DNA from: Thermococcus sp.
Lineage (GTDB): Archaea > Methanobacteriota_B > Thermococci > Thermococcales > Thermococcaceae
NCBI RefSeq assembly: GCF_027023865.1
Contig: NZ_JALVUC010000020.1
Span: forward strand, 1 to 64,000
DNA: 64,000 nt
Direction of reading: 5' to 3'
In this document: positions 46,044-56,042 of the stretch, one piece after another
Position numbering within the stretch: position 1 is the stretch's first letter
Layout of the letters: each line of letters begins with the position of its first letter
The notes under the pieces: generated by a model
What the model was told of the DNA's origin: nothing
Databases searched by the model: none
The model's input: the letters and a program-made list of their open reading frames with translations, nothing else
Translations under genes and position numbers: made by a program

Positions 46044-46478
46044 ATGAAGGTTCTCGTGGTTATGGGTAGCCGAAGTGACAGCCACATAGCAGAGAAGGTG
46101 ACCTCGGTTCTCGACGAGTTCGGCGTTGAATACGACGTTGAGGTTGCCTCAGCCCACAGAAACCCGGAAAAAGTTGAAGAGCTTGCAAAGAGTGACTATG
46201 ATGTTTTTATAGCAATAGCCGGCTTAAGCGCCGCTTTACCTGGGGTTATTGCCTCCCACACGATCAAACCCGTTATCGGTGTTCCAGTCTCGGCGAAGCT
46301 CGGTGGTCTCGACGCCCTGCTGAGCATCTCTCAGATGCCGCCGGGGATTCCCGTTGCATCTGTGGGGATAGACAACGGAAAGAACGCGGCCCTGCTCGCA
46401 ATTGAGATACTGGCGCTGGGCAATCAGGAGCTTGCTGAGAAGGTTGAGGAGTATCGTAGAGAAATGGGGAGGGCTTAA
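46044..46478 (+). CDS. purE: N5-carboxyaminoimidazole ribonucleotide mutase PurE
   Basis: 144 aa. It makes CAIR in purine synthesis. Characteristic parts are [29 protein letters not shown] with the catalytic His, [17 protein letters not shown] and [20 protein letters not shown]. No purK is seen in this window. TATA-like AATATTTTTAAAC (about 45998-46011) gives a short leader. A hairpin (46500-46513) follows. Confidence 0.96.
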   Translation: MKVLVVMGSRSDSHIAEKVTSVLDEFGVEYDVEVASAHRNPEKVEELAKSDYDVFIAIAGLSAALPGVIASHTIKPVIGVPVSAKLGGLDALLSISQMPPGIPVASVGIDNGKNAALLAIEILALGNQELAEKVEEYRREMGRA

Positions 46479-46805
46479 TTACAAAGATCTAGAAATGAGG
46501 GGGAGATCCCCCGATTCTTAATTCTATTCATTTTAATTCTATTCACATCTTATTCAGCAACTTTCTTCATTTCATACCCTTCTTATTCAACGGCCCTTTG
46601 GCGTTCAGCTTCTTACTCGACTTTGTTCTGACTTTAGTGTATTATTTCATAGATGGGACATTCAATAATGCAGGGAATTAAATTTAAACTTTTCGGATAT
46701 TCTCCAAATCATTGGGCAAATATACACCTCTGTTCACCAACCTGGTGTACATACAGGGTAGAAAACACGCCTCCTACCCGGCGTTGAGGGCGCACTTTTT
46801 GGGCA
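46479..46805. other. Intergenic region with terminator-like hairpin and repeats
   Basis: No gene. A hairpin GGGGG-AGAT-CCCCC at 46500-46513 followed by a T-rich stretch is a plausible terminator of purE. Then TTAATTCTATTCA occurs twice in tandem (about 46518-46545). A+T-rich material fills the rest up to the purT end. Confidence 0.45.
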
Positions 46806-48125
46806 TTATCCCAAGTGGGAGTCACTTGGGTGATTGCCTGAACAGTGCTTCCGCCTTTCAAAGTCCTGCCCGTGCCAGCCCGAAGAACGCGTCCTCAGCT
46901 CTATCGAGTGGGCAACAATCTCGGCCCTTCTCTTTGCATCCTCAACGTTTTTATCCCATGCTATCGCAACACCGAGCCTCCTTCCGGGATAGGCCTCCGG
47001 CTTCCCGAAGAGCCTCACTGTCGCGTTGGGAACGCTCAAAGCCCTGGCGAGACCCCTGAAGCGAGGGGAATATCCGGAGACGTTCGCCTTTATGACGTGG
47101 GTTGCGGCCGGGCTGAGCATGTGGAAGAGCCTGTAGCCGTCAACCCATTCTCCGGGGATTGGGAGCCCGAGGACTGCCCTGAGGTGCAGGCCGAACTCGG
47201 AGAAGCCCGTTGGATGAGAAGCTAAAGTCACCATCCCGGTGTCGTGGGGCCTCGGGGAGACCTCGTTCGCCCACACCTTGTCGCCCTTCACGAACATCTC
47301 GATGCCGAAGAGGCCGAAGCCACCGAGGACGTCTGTGATGCGCTTCGCTATGCGGTAAACCTCGCGCTCGGCTCCCTCGCTTATTCCCGCTGGCTGCCAG
47401 CTGGCATGGTAGTCCCCGTCGATCTGGTAGTGGCCGACCGGCCTCGGAAAGGTCGTGACTATCTCGCCGTTATCGTCGTAGTGCCTCACAGCCAGCTCGG
47501 TTATCTCGACGTCGAAGTCTATGTGTTCCTCAACGATAAGCTTCTCCGCGCTTCCCCTGGCCTTCTTCTTTGCCACCTCCCATGCCTTCGGGACATCTTC
47601 GGGGCTCTTCACGAAGTATGAGCCCTTTCCCGAGGAGCTCATTATGGCCTTCGTGTGGCAGGGATAGCCTATCTTTTCGCAGGCTTCGTAGAGCTCGTCG
47701 AGGGTTGTGGCATAGGCGTAGCGCGAAGTCGGAACCTTGGCTTCTTTCGCGAGGGTCTCCCTAGTCCTCTCACGGTGCATGGCAATCCAAGTGGCTTTTG
47801 CGTTCGGAACAACGAAGTGGCCGTCCTTCTCCAACTCGAAGAGGGCGTCAAGGTTTATCGCCTCTATCTCCGGGATTATGGCATCTGGCCTCTCCCTCTC
47901 GACGACGGAGAAGAGGAAGTCAGCATTTCTCATATCACCGACATACGAGCGGTGGGCAACGTGCATTGCAGGAGCGTTGGCGTATCTGTCAACCGCCACC
48001 ACCTCAACGCCGAGCCTCTGAGCTTCGATCGCTATCTCCTTCCCGAGCTCACCGCTCCCCAATAGGAGGATCTTCTGGGCGGAGTCAGTCAAGGCCGTTC
48101 CGAGCTCGTCCCTTAAGCTTATCAT
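46806..48125 (-). CDS. purT: Formate-dependent GAR transformylase PurT
   Basis: 439 aa from ATG 48125, after GGTGGTG. PurT formylates GAR using formate and ATP, the third purine step. ATP-grasp residues TKAIMSSSGKGSYFVKSPED, IVEEHIDFDVEITELAVR, WANEVSPRPHDTGMVT and the N-terminal LLLGSGELGKEIAIEA are family features. The last residues of the gene lie in an 8-base-pair hairpin (46810-46830), a possible terminator. Together with PurP this makes the pathway depend on formate at both one-carbon steps. Confidence 0.95.
   Translation of the reverse strand: MISLRDELGTALTDSAQKILLLGSGELGKEIAIEAQRLGVEVVAVDRYANAPAMHVAHRSYVGDMRNADFLFSVVERERPDAIIPEIEAINLDALFELEKDGHFVVPNAKATWIAMHRERTRETLAKEAKVPTSRYAYATTLDELYEACEKIGYPCHTKAIMSSSGKGSYFVKSPEDVPKAWEVAKKKARGSAEKLIVEEHIDFDVEITELAVRHYDDNGEIVTTFPRPVGHYQIDGDYHASWQPAGISEGAEREVYRIAKRITDVLGGFGLFGIEMFVKGDKVWANEVSPRPHDTGMVTLASHPTGFSEFGLHLRAVLGLPIPGEWVDGYRLFHMLSPAATHVIKANVSGYSPRFRGLARALSVPNATVRLFGKPEAYPGRRLGVAIAWDKNVEDAKRRAEIVAHSIELRTRSSGWHGQDFERRKHCSGNHPSDSHLG
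46810..46830 (-). terminator. Hairpin at purT end
   Basis: CCCAAGTG, 5-base loop, CACTTGGG: a perfect 8-base stem that encodes the last codons of purT. It may end or protect the transcript. Confidence 0.35.
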
Positions 48126-48141
48126 GGGCACCACCCCGTTT

Positions 48142-48167
48142 ATTGACGTTAAAATGTTAAAAATTGG
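48142..48167 (-). promoter_or_regulatory. Candidate purine operator, purT
   Basis: Plus strand TTGACGTTAA then AATGTTAAAAATTGG. It lies between the purT TATA box (GGCTTAAATATTACC on the minus strand, 48166-48180) and the ATG at 48125, covering the expected start site. It closely matches both purL sites. Confidence 0.5.
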
Positions 48168-48353
48168 TAATATTTAAGCCTTTTTGAGCAGAAAAATGGC
48201 AAATAATTCACACCTCTTCATGAATACTAGAGGGTAATCAATTACTATCCCATGATTTTGACTTATCTTGGAACTTTTAGGACGTTTTAAATTCATTTAT
48301 TTAACGGAAAGGTTTTTATATGTTGAATAACTATCTAAGATTGGTGATTCCTT

Positions 48354-49502
48354 ATGTCGAAGTTTGGTTTGTGGTGGGTTCAGTGGAACGGCTCCGACTA
48401 CGAGTCGAGGATGACTTACAAGGGACAACTTCCAGTTTCTTTTCATGAAGCTGTCCAGTGGTTTAAAGATAGGGGCTTTGATGTTGCAGTTTTTCTTGGA
48501 GACATACATTATTCTGGGAGAAAATTAACAGAGTACACTATAAATAGTCTTAAAGAATACACCAAAACCTATACATGTGTAGAGGGAAAATACCAAACAG
48601 GTTATTCAGACGGGCAGCACTTTTCTCAGTGGGTTTCATCTAAGGTGAATAGTGCATTGGGATACTACATAGTAATTCCAGAATCTTATATGCTCAAAAG
48701 AATCATAACAGGCGTTGTGAACGGGGAGAGAGTGAAATACAACTCTATTCCAAGGGACTGCCCAGCGAATGGTTTCCATAGTTCATATTGGCATGGCTGG
48801 ATTGACGGTGTTCTCAGCGTGCCTGATAGTAGCAGACTTGGTTTTTACTGGGGCTACGAAAGTTGCCTCCAGGCAACCATTTATGATCCAAATCTGAAAT
48901 ACATATTTAATCCATTCTGCGACTATAACAACACAGAGTACATCGAGAAATACACATCATTCCTTAAAGACATGAGCAACTACATTCACAACCATGGGCT
49001 GGAACTTATCTGGATTCCCACGATTGGAAACAGAACTATGGAGCAGGTAAAGACTTTTTGTGCTATTCCCACTCTTGCGGGGTATTTTAATCACGTGTTT
49101 GTTCAGCCCCACTATTACCAGACTACTAAACTGAGTGATGGCAATGACTATACTCTCTATGAACTCGTTCGCCGTTTAAAGTGGATGAGGGAGAAGGGAG
49201 TCTCCATTGAGATGGAGGCCGACAACAGTATAATCGGAGAAAAAAGCAACTGCGCATACTGCAAAAGCACTCAGAACAGGAAAGGTTGTGACTTGACCCC
49301 TACTTCAGAGATAGAAGAAAAATGCATTAACCGCGCATGCGATTATGTAAACGCCATATTGGAGGCATATTCAGAGCTGTTTCACCGCCCACCATTATCG
49401 CCAGAAACGGTTATTAACGAACTCTTTCCCCAGCGGGCTTACTATTTCGGCACAGACTTTGAAGTAATAGACCGGGTGAGGTCGCAGTGTCCAGACTGGT
49501 GA
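48354..49502 (+). CDS. DUF4855-like protein
   Basis: 382 aa, ATG 48354. No signal peptide: it begins MSKFGLWWVQWNGSDYES. Blocks such as YYIVIPESYMLKR, DSSRLGFYWGYES, NHGLELIWIPTIGNR and YFNHVFVQPHYYQ resemble the TIM-barrel-like DUF4855 family, possibly glycoside hydrolase-like. Several Cys occur toward the end (NCAYCKSTQNRKGC). It overlaps the next gene, for a surface-anchored protein, by 16 bases. The region is more A+T-rich than the purine genes either side. TATA-like TTTTTATATG (about 48312-48321) precedes it. Confidence 0.55.
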   Translation: MSKFGLWWVQWNGSDYESRMTYKGQLPVSFHEAVQWFKDRGFDVAVFLGDIHYSGRKLTEYTINSLKEYTKTYTCVEGKYQTGYSDGQHFSQWVSSKVNSALGYYIVIPESYMLKRIITGVVNGERVKYNSIPRDCPANGFHSSYWHGWIDGVLSVPDSSRLGFYWGYESCLQATIYDPNLKYIFNPFCDYNNTEYIEKYTSFLKDMSNYIHNHGLELIWIPTIGNRTMEQVKTFCAIPTLAGYFNHVFVQPHYYQTTKLSDGNDYTLYELVRRLKWMREKGVSIEMEADNSIIGEKSNCAYCKSTQNRKGCDLTPTSEIEEKCINRACDYVNAILEAYSELFHRPPLSPETVINELFPQRAYYFGTDFEVIDRVRSQCPDW

Positions 49503-50500
49503 TTCCTCTTTTAATCCTCCTTCTTTTTGCCCCGGTTGCTTCGGCGGTTTACTCTGTAAAGCTCAACGGTTACTTCTACGTTGTCAGCTACAAGGTTTAC
49601 TCCAACGGGACAGCGGCATTAATCAATGCCGAAATCGACAACACGGGAACCACCTGCGACATGAAAGGAAACTGCTGGATGTCAGTTTATGGCGGTTACG
49701 AGTATCTTCTTTATTACAATGGTTCCCGGCTTTTTCTCTTGAACTTCACGTGGTGTCCTCCAACAATGCCAATCCCAGCGTACGTTAACGGCATTTGGTA
49801 CCTGAACGTAACAGCCTGCGGGATACTCCACTACGTTTACAGGTTAAACCTCACGAGGTTCTGCATTAACGAGGTCACCGTCAACTGGTCCCGGCTTTCA
49901 AAAAACAGCACATTCACCAACACAATAAACGGCTGGAAACTCGTAATCCCAAAGGAGTTTTTGCCTTCTCCTGGCTATGGGCCTTTTAGGGCTTACTTCT
50001 TTGTTGGGGTGAATTCAAGCGTCACGAAACCCACGAGCGTTCCACCGTTCCTGGCAATACCCCCCCACTCAAAGCTCCCGGTTTACTTCCTCCTTGAAAA
50101 GGACGGTCAAGTGAAAAACGTGACGCTCTTCTACATCAACGCGACTGAGAACTTAACCGGCTTCTGGCTTCCAGAGAGTGTTAAAATCGTTAACGTAACC
50201 TTCTGCAAACCGATTGTTGCTCCAGAGAACGCCACCTCGAACGGGACTATAGCTCAAACAACCATTTCGGAGAACACCACGCTCAACATCACGAACACCA
50301 GCGAGGAAACGAATGAAACGGTCACTTCAATTAGGTTAGTGAACACGACACGACCATCACCCACCGCTGGAGGGAATACTACTTCACTCCACGCGAACAC
50401 AACCACGACTTCAGTACCCACCAAAAAGAACATCTGCGGACCTGCGTTCGTAATCCTGGCTGCAATAACAGTTCTCCTGTTGAGGAGGCATCGAAATTAA
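49487..50500 (+). CDS. CGP-CTERM surface glycoprotein
   Basis: 337 aa from GTG 49487. Signal peptide SRLVIPLLILLLFAPVASA; ectodomain with many sequons and four or so Cys; a Thr/Asn-rich spacer (about 240-310), then the C-terminal sorting signal ICGPAFVILAAITVLLLRRH. That tripartite end (Cys-Gly-Pro, hydrophobic helix, Arg cluster) is the CGP-CTERM of Thermococcales, thought to be processed on export. It lies between purT and purM with the DUF4855-like gene as partner. Confidence 0.75.
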   Translation: MSRLVIPLLILLLFAPVASAVYSVKLNGYFYVVSYKVYSNGTAALINAEIDNTGTTCDMKGNCWMSVYGGYEYLLYYNGSRLFLLNFTWCPPTMPIPAYVNGIWYLNVTACGILHYVYRLNLTRFCINEVTVNWSRLSKNSTFTNTINGWKLVIPKEFLPSPGYGPFRAYFFVGVNSSVTKPTSVPPFLAIPPHSKLPVYFLLEKDGQVKNVTLFYINATENLTGFWLPESVKIVNVTFCKPIVAPENATSNGTIAQTTISENTTLNITNTSEETNETVTSIRLVNTTRPSPTAGGNTTSLHANTTTTSVPTKKNICGPAFVILAAITVLLLRRHRN

Positions 50501-50596
50501 CATTGATTTGTTTAATTTTTGAGTTTTCATCTTCTTTTTTACCATAAGTACGGCAAAGCTTTTAAGCCTTCACTGGAACTCTCACCGGTGGTGCTC

Positions 50597-51601
50597 ATGC
50601 TGACCTATGCCCAGGCTGGAGTTGACGACGAGAAGACTGCGAGGGCCTTGAAGAGCGTAATCTCCCTCGCAAAGGCGACCTTTGAGTTCAGAGGAGGGAA
50701 AACCGGCGAACCTGCGGAAGACCTCGGCCACTACTCGGCCCTGCTCGACTTTGGAAGCTTTTACCTCGCGATGACGACGGATGGAGTTGGGACGAAGGTT
50801 CTGGTCGCTGAAGTGGTGAGTAAGTTTGACACAATAGGGATAGACATGATAGCAATGAATGTGAACGATTTGCTCTGCGTCGGGGCCGAGCCTGTTGCGC
50901 TCGTTGATTATCTCGCAGTTAAGGATCCGGACGAGAAAGTCTTTGGGGAGATAGCGAAGGGTCTCTACGAGGGTGCAAAGCAGGCTGAAATAGCGATAGT
51001 CGGCGGCGAGACCGCGGTTATGCCTGACCTGATCAACGGCTTCGATCTGGCTGGAACCGCCATCGGAGTTGTTGAGAAGGGGAAAGCCATAACCGGAGAA
51101 AGGATAAGACCGGGTGATGCCGTGATAGGCATCTCAAGCTCGGGAATCCACTCGAACGGCTTGACTCTTGCGAGGAAGCTCCTGATTCCGAAGTATGGCC
51201 TTGATTACGAGTATGAGGGCAAAAAGCTCTGGGAGTGGCTTCTGGAGCCGACGAGGATCTACGTCAGGCCAATTTTAGAGCTCCTTGAGAGTGTCGAGGT
51301 TCACGGGCTGGCCCACATAACCGGCGGAGGACTGCTCAACCTAAAGCGCCTAACCGGTTACGGCTTCTCCCTGCAGATGCCCCCCATCGGGGGAATCTTC
51401 AGGCTCATCCACGAGAACGGCGTTCCGCTGGAGGAGATGTTCCGTGTTTTCAACATGGGCGTTGGAATGATCGCGATAGTTCCGCATGAGGAAAAGGAGG
51501 GGGTTCTTGAGGTCCTTAACAGGTACTACAGGAGCTTTGGGCTTGGAGTGGTTACAGAGGAGCCGGGGATAAAGGTGGAGAACTATAGGGTAATGCTTTA
51601 A
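50597..51601 (+). CDS. purM: AIR synthase PurM
   Basis: 334 aa from ATG 50597, after GGTGGTG. PurM closes the imidazole ring of FGAM. Characteristic: [81 protein letters not shown], and [18 protein letters not shown]-like GCTTTTAAGCC (about 50559-50569). Confidence 0.96.
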   Translation: MLTYAQAGVDDEKTARALKSVISLAKATFEFRGGKTGEPAEDLGHYSALLDFGSFYLAMTTDGVGTKVLVAEVVSKFDTIGIDMIAMNVNDLLCVGAEPVALVDYLAVKDPDEKVFGEIAKGLYEGAKQAEIAIVGGETAVMPDLINGFDLAGTAIGVVEKGKAITGERIRPGDAVIGISSSGIHSNGLTLARKLLIPKYGLDYEYEGKKLWEWLLEPTRIYVRPILELLESVEVHGLAHITGGGLLNLKRLTGYGFSLQMPPIGGIFRLIHENGVPLEEMFRVFNMGVGMIAIVPHEEKEGVLEVLNRYYRSFGLGVVTEEPGIKVENYRVML

Positions 51602-51632
51602 CATCCTCCTCCAATTCTTTTTGGGTGGTCCG

Positions 51633-51797
51633 ATGGAACTCACGGTTAAAGAGAAGGCTTTCCTTGAGAACCTTCCTGAACTCGTAGAGAAGGCCGTAGA
51701 TACCTACGGAATCCGACTGAGGAAAATAGTGATGGAGGAAGATGAAAAAGGATGCTACACCATTTTGATCACGTACGACTCGGAGTTTCGCCCGTAA
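51633..51797 (+). CDS. Small 54-aa protein after purM
   Basis: ATG 51633 behind GGGTGG. It reads MELTVKEKAFLENLPELVEK and ends ILITYDSEFRP. The composition is like a real soluble protein, with a helix then a beta strand pair. It follows purM by 31 bases and overlaps the 3' end of purC (minus) by 29 bases. Function unknown. Confidence 0.5.
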   Translation: MELTVKEKAFLENLPELVEKAVDTYGIRLRKIVMEEDEKGCYTILITYDSEFRP

Positions 51798-52476
51798 GCC
51801 TCTGATAGAGTTCCTCGTAGGCGTTTATGAGGTCCCCCCGGTCAAAGCGGAAGACGTCCTTATCGAGGCTCTTCTTTGTCTCCGCATCCCAGAAGCGGCA
51901 TGTGTCGGGGCTTATCTCGTCTCCCAGGATTATCTCCCCCCTCCCGTTCTTCCCAAACTCCAGCTTGAAGTCAACGAGGATTACCCCTCTCCCGGCGAAG
52001 TACTCCGTGAGAACCTCGTTAATCTTCAGGGCTATGCGCTCCATCTCCCTTACCTCTGCCTCGTCAATGCCCAGAACTTTTGCATGGTGGTGGTTTATCA
52101 TTGGGTCGCCCCTGCTGTCATCCTTGTAGTACAGCTCCACCAATGGCTCGGGCAGTTTCACCCCTTCCTCGAGGGGGAGACGTTTCTTCAGACTCCCGGC
52201 AACGATGTTCCTCACAACAACTTCGAGCGGATACATCTCGAGTTTTTCAACTATCAGCCTGTTGCCCCCGGCAACGCCTATGAAATGGGTCTTGATACCG
52301 TTCTCCTCGAGGACTTTAAAGAGGTAGGCGCTTATCTGGGCGTTGAGCCAGCCCTTTCCCCTGAATTGGGCCTTCTTTTTTCCGTCAAAGGCTGTGGCAT
52401 CATCCTTGAACTCCATTATTGCCTTTTCATCATCGAGCGGGATTACCTTCTTTGCCTTACCTTCGTAGACGTCCAT
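51769..52476 (-). CDS. purC: SAICAR synthetase PurC
   Basis: 235 aa from ATG 52476, after GGTGA; earlier in-frame ATGs at 52488 and upstream are weaker. It joins aspartate to CAIR. Signature parts: MDVYEGKAKKVIPLDD, DATAFDGKKKAQF, EMYPLEVVVRNIVAGSL, VLVDFKLEFGK-type (ILVDFKLEFGKNGRGE) and LGDEISPDTCRFWD. A TATA box GCTTAAAAACTTC on the minus strand (about 52512-52524) lies near the divergent purF promoter. Confidence 0.95.
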   Translation of the reverse strand: MDVYEGKAKKVIPLDDEKAIMEFKDDATAFDGKKKAQFRGKGWLNAQISAYLFKVLEENGIKTHFIGVAGGNRLIVEKLEMYPLEVVVRNIVAGSLKKRLPLEEGVKLPEPLVELYYKDDSRGDPMINHHHAKVLGIDEAEVREMERIALKINEVLTEYFAGRGVILVDFKLEFGKNGRGEIILGDEISPDTCRFWDAETKKSLDKDVFRFDRGDLINAYEELYQRLTGETPSRT

Positions 52477-52634
52477 AGACTTCACCATGTTTATGTAAAA
52501 TCTAGAAGTTTTTAAGCATTTTTTAAACATAAAAAAGTTAAATAATGGGCAAGGTTTTTAAACTTAAAACTGTAAACTCCAGCAAAACTCTCGGCCAGAA
52601 TAAACATCCTGACGGCAATGGAGTGGTGGTGAAG

Positions 52635-53984
52635 TTGAGAGAAAAGTGCGGAATCTTCGCGGCAGCAACAGAGAACGCGGCTAGGAAGGCCTACTACGCA
52701 CTTCTTACCCTTCAGCATCGGGGGCAGGAGAGCGCTGGAATAAGCGTCTGGAGGCGTAGAATAAGGACACTATCAGGAAGGGGTCTAGTTTCGGAGGTCT
52801 TCAAGAACGGAGAGCTGACAAGGTTGAAATCAAACATGGTCCTAGCCCACGTCCGCTATTCTACCTCTGGCTCGCTCAACGAGACCCAACCGCTCGAAAC
52901 TGAATGCTGCGGGAGGAGAATAGCGGTGGTCCACAACGGAACCCTAACGAACTTCGGATCCCTCCGGAAGAGGTATGAGAAGCTCGGTGTTAGATTCCGC
53001 CATTCCATGGATTCCGAGCTGTTGGGGATTTCATTCCTCTGGCATCTTAATGACACCGGAGACGAGTTTGAGGCTATGAAGAGAGTCTTTGAAGAGGTTA
53101 AAGGTGCTTACTCGCTTGCCTTCCTCTTCGACGGAAAAATTCTGGTGGCGAGGGATCCCGTCGGCTTCAGACCGCTGAGCTACGGGAAGGGAGAGGGCCA
53201 CTACTTCGCGAGCGAGGATTCCGCATTGAGACTGTTCGTCGATGAGCTGGATGGCGGGAGGATAAGGGACGTTGGGCCGGGAGAGGTATTTTTGCTCTCG
53301 GAGGAAAGCGTTGAAAGCAGGGTTCTGGCGAAAGAGGCCCACCACCACTGCGTCTTCGAGTACATCTACTTCGCCAGACCCGACAGTACGATCGACGGGG
53401 TAAACGTCTACTCCGCGAGGGTGAGGATGGGCGTCGAGCTGGCGAGAGAAAGCCCGGCCGATGGGGACGTCGTCATAGCGGTTCCTGATTCCGGAAGAGC
53501 TGCTGCCCTTGGTTTTTCCACGGAGAGCGGTGTTCCCTACGCCGAAGGGCTGATAAAGAACCGCTACATCGGGAGGACTTTTATAACACCGGGCCAGTTC
53601 TACCGCGAGTTGAAGGTCAAGCTGAAGCTCTCGCCCGTGAGGGAAGTTGTCAGTGGGAAGCGAGTGATTCTCGTTGACGATTCCATCGTCAGGGGGACTA
53701 CAATGAAGCGCATAGTGACCATGCTGCGAAATGCTGGCGCGAGAGAGGTTCACGTCAGGATTGCCTCTCCCCCCATAAGGTATCCCTGCTACATGGGGGT
53801 GGACATACCGACGAGGCACGAGCTTATAGCGGCTTTTGGTGGTGTTGAGAAAGTTAGGGAGACCATAAACGCCGACAGTTTGGCTTACCTCAGCGTTGAA
53901 GGCCTCATGCTGGCAGTGGGTAGGGGAGACCTCTGCACCGCCTGCCTCACCGGCGAATACCCCGGCTGGGCATTCAAGTTCTGA
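52635..53984 (+). CDS. purF: Amidophosphoribosyltransferase PurF
   Basis: 449 aa from TTG 52635. PurF catalyses the first committed purine step. A start here gives MREKCGIF, with the catalytic Cys exposed after removal of four residues; GGTGGTGA precedes it. Earlier starts would leave a long unlikely leader. The glutaminase half shows [11 protein letters not shown] and [11 protein letters not shown]. The phosphoribosyltransferase half shows [18 protein letters not shown]. The Fe-S-type Cys typical of long PurF may be in [12 protein letters not shown]. It diverges from purC, and TATA-like GGTTTTTAAACTT (about 52551-52563) precedes it. Confidence 0.94.
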   Translation: MREKCGIFAAATENAARKAYYALLTLQHRGQESAGISVWRRRIRTLSGRGLVSEVFKNGELTRLKSNMVLAHVRYSTSGSLNETQPLETECCGRRIAVVHNGTLTNFGSLRKRYEKLGVRFRHSMDSELLGISFLWHLNDTGDEFEAMKRVFEEVKGAYSLAFLFDGKILVARDPVGFRPLSYGKGEGHYFASEDSALRLFVDELDGGRIRDVGPGEVFLLSEESVESRVLAKEAHHHCVFEYIYFARPDSTIDGVNVYSARVRMGVELARESPADGDVVIAVPDSGRAAALGFSTESGVPYAEGLIKNRYIGRTFITPGQFYRELKVKLKLSPVREVVSGKRVILVDDSIVRGTTMKRIVTMLRNAGAREVHVRIASPPIRYPCYMGVDIPTRHELIAAFGGVEKVRETINADSLAYLSVEGLMLAVGRGDLCTACLTGEYPGWAFKF

Positions 53985-55968
53985 GCCTTTTCACCCGGCA
54001 CGCTGAGTACTTGAACTCCGGCGTTCCGGCCTTGTTGAGCGCTGGACTCGTTATTCTGTTCGCCTTAAAGTGGAAGGGAATCGCTATCAGGCCCTCAGGG
54101 ACGCCACCGATTTTTGCGCGCATCCTTATCCTCCCGCGCCTCGTCTCTATCTCTACCCACTCCCCGTCGTCGATTCCAAGTTTCTCAGCGTCATGCTCAC
54201 TTATTAACGCTTTTGGTTCGCCCATAAACTTGACAAGGGAGGGCCCCCTAAGCGTCATCTCGCCGGTGTTGTAGTGGCCTACCAGTCTGACTGTTGTGAG
54301 TACGAATGGATATTCCTCGTCCGGCCGCTCCCACGGGTCTATCTGTTCCACTGCCACCAGTTTGGCTTTTCCATCGGGTGTTGCGAATTCCCATGTGTGG
54401 AGCCTTTTCTTCGGCAGGAAGATTCCCTCCGAGCTTTTAAGCTCTTTAACTGTCCTTTCCTCAAGCGACAGAAAGAGCTTAAAGTACTCCGCGGTTATCT
54501 CTTCCACCGAGCGGTAGTTGAAGCCGTTCAAACCGAGTGATCTACCCAACATGGTTAGTATCTCCCAGTCTGGCTTTGAGTCACCCGGAGGCTCGCAGAC
54601 CTTCTCGCTCCACTGGATCCTCCTCTCGCTGTTCATGTAGTTGCCAGCTTTTTCGCAGAAGGCACCCGCTGGGAGGAGGTAGTGAGCGTATCTGGAGGTT
54701 CTCGTAGGAAAGATATCCTGGACGACGAGGAGGTCCAGTTTTTTCAGGGCCTTCTTCACGTGGGTGGAGTCCGCCTCGCTCACGGCCGGGTTCTCGCCCA
54801 TTATGTAGAGTGCCCTGACGTCACCTTCCTCTATTGCATCCCACAACTCAGTTAGATAAAGCCCGCGCTCCGTCGGTAGATCATCGACACCCCATAGCGC
54901 GGCGACACGCTTCCTGAAGCGCTCGTCTGTGAGCGGGACGTAGCCGGGTAAGAACTCGCTCAAAGCCCCCATGTAAGCTGCCCCTTGCACGTTGTTCTGC
55001 CCGCGCATGGGGTATAGACCACCGTTCTCGCCGGTGTAGCCGAGGAGCAGAGCAAGGTCTATCACGGCCAGAACGTTCTCGACGCCTGAGACATGCTGAG
55101 TGAGGCCCATTCCCCACATTATGGCACCACTCCCTGCTAAAGCGAAGGCCCTCGCGACTTCCCTTGTAACTCCTGAGGGGATCCCGGTTACCCTCTCCGC
55201 GTACTCGGGGGTGTATTTTGTGACCGCCATCTTGACCTCCGAGAAGCCCCTCGTCCTCGAGCGGACAAAGTCCTCATTGTAAAGCTCCTCGCGGATTATC
55301 ACGTGCATCATCGCGTTTGCAAGGGTTATGTCGGTTCCGGGCTTTATTATAACCCTGTAATCGGCAAAGGCCATCGTCCTCGTTTCCCTGACGTCAACGA
55401 CGATGATTTTGGCCCCTCTTCTCTTTGCCCTCAGGAGGTAGTCCATCACAACCGGATGGGTCTCGGCAGGGTTGTAACCCCAGATGAGTATCGCTCCAAA
55501 GTTCTCAAGATCCTCGTAGGGGTTCGTCTGCGCCCCGGTTCCAACCGTCATCTTGAGGGCGTGAACGCTAGCTTCATGGCAGAGACGGGCACAGTTGTCA
55601 ATGTTATTGGTGCCGAAGAGCCTCGCCATCTTCTGGAGGAGGTAGTTTTCCTCGTTGCTAACCTTGGGGGAGGCCAGAAAAGCGACTGCGTCAACCCCGT
55701 AGAGCTCGCGAATTTCAAGGAGTTTGCCCGCTATTTCCTCGATTGCCCTGCCCCAGCTCAAGGGCAGCATCCTGTTCCCTTCCCTCTTCAGAGGACGCTT
55801 GAGTCTGTTCCTTGAGAGGACGAACTCGGTCGCGTGGAGGCCCTTGGGGCAGAGCTTGCTCCTGTTCGGCTCACCGCGGTATGGCCTTACCCTTAGTGTT
55901 TCCGGGTCTATGAGGAGGTTGCAGCCGAAGCCACAGTAAGGACAGACAACCTTCTTCAATTCTTTCAC
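53974..55968 (-). CDS. Molybdopterin/tungstopterin formate dehydrogenase-like
   Basis: 664 aa from GTG 55968, after GGTGGTG. N-terminal 4Fe-4S motif CPYCGFGC followed by [11 protein letters not shown]. The metal-ligand region is [12 protein letters not shown], with Cys where other family members have selenocysteine, and the partner His-Glu. It continues with [26 protein letters not shown], and the C-terminal pterin-binding [12 protein letters not shown]. Closest to FdhF-type formate dehydrogenases. No iron-sulphur beta subunit is beside it. It ends 11 bases inside purF (convergent). Surrounded by formate-using purine genes, it may set the formate level. Confidence 0.85.
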   Translation of the reverse strand: MKELKKVVCPYCGFGCNLLIDPETLRVRPYRGEPNRSKLCPKGLHATEFVLSRNRLKRPLKREGNRMLPLSWGRAIEEIAGKLLEIRELYGVDAVAFLASPKVSNEENYLLQKMARLFGTNNIDNCARLCHEASVHALKMTVGTGAQTNPYEDLENFGAILIWGYNPAETHPVVMDYLLRAKRRGAKIIVVDVRETRTMAFADYRVIIKPGTDITLANAMMHVIIREELYNEDFVRSRTRGFSEVKMAVTKYTPEYAERVTGIPSGVTREVARAFALAGSGAIMWGMGLTQHVSGVENVLAVIDLALLLGYTGENGGLYPMRGQNNVQGAAYMGALSEFLPGYVPLTDERFRKRVAALWGVDDLPTERGLYLTELWDAIEEGDVRALYIMGENPAVSEADSTHVKKALKKLDLLVVQDIFPTRTSRYAHYLLPAGAFCEKAGNYMNSERRIQWSEKVCEPPGDSKPDWEILTMLGRSLGLNGFNYRSVEEITAEYFKLFLSLEERTVKELKSSEGIFLPKKRLHTWEFATPDGKAKLVAVEQIDPWERPDEEYPFVLTTVRLVGHYNTGEMTLRGPSLVKFMGEPKALISEHDAEKLGIDDGEWVEIETRRGRIRMRAKIGGVPEGLIAIPFHFKANRITSPALNKAGTPEFKYSACRVKRLRT

Positions 55969-56042
55969 ACCACCACCTGATTTACAAAAATAACGCAAAA
56001 AATAAAAAGTTTTCTCTGATTTTTAACATGAAATTATAAAAA

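Noticed and set aside
46518-46545. Tandem TTAATTCTATTCA as a possible CRISPR or mobile repeat
   Set aside because: Only two copies with a tiny gap, no regular spacers and no cas genes in the window; it looks like A+T-rich drift.
55540-55600. Selenocysteine in the formate dehydrogenase-like protein
   Set aside because: The metal-ligand position is an ordinary Cys codon ([10 protein letters not shown]); there is no in-frame TGA.
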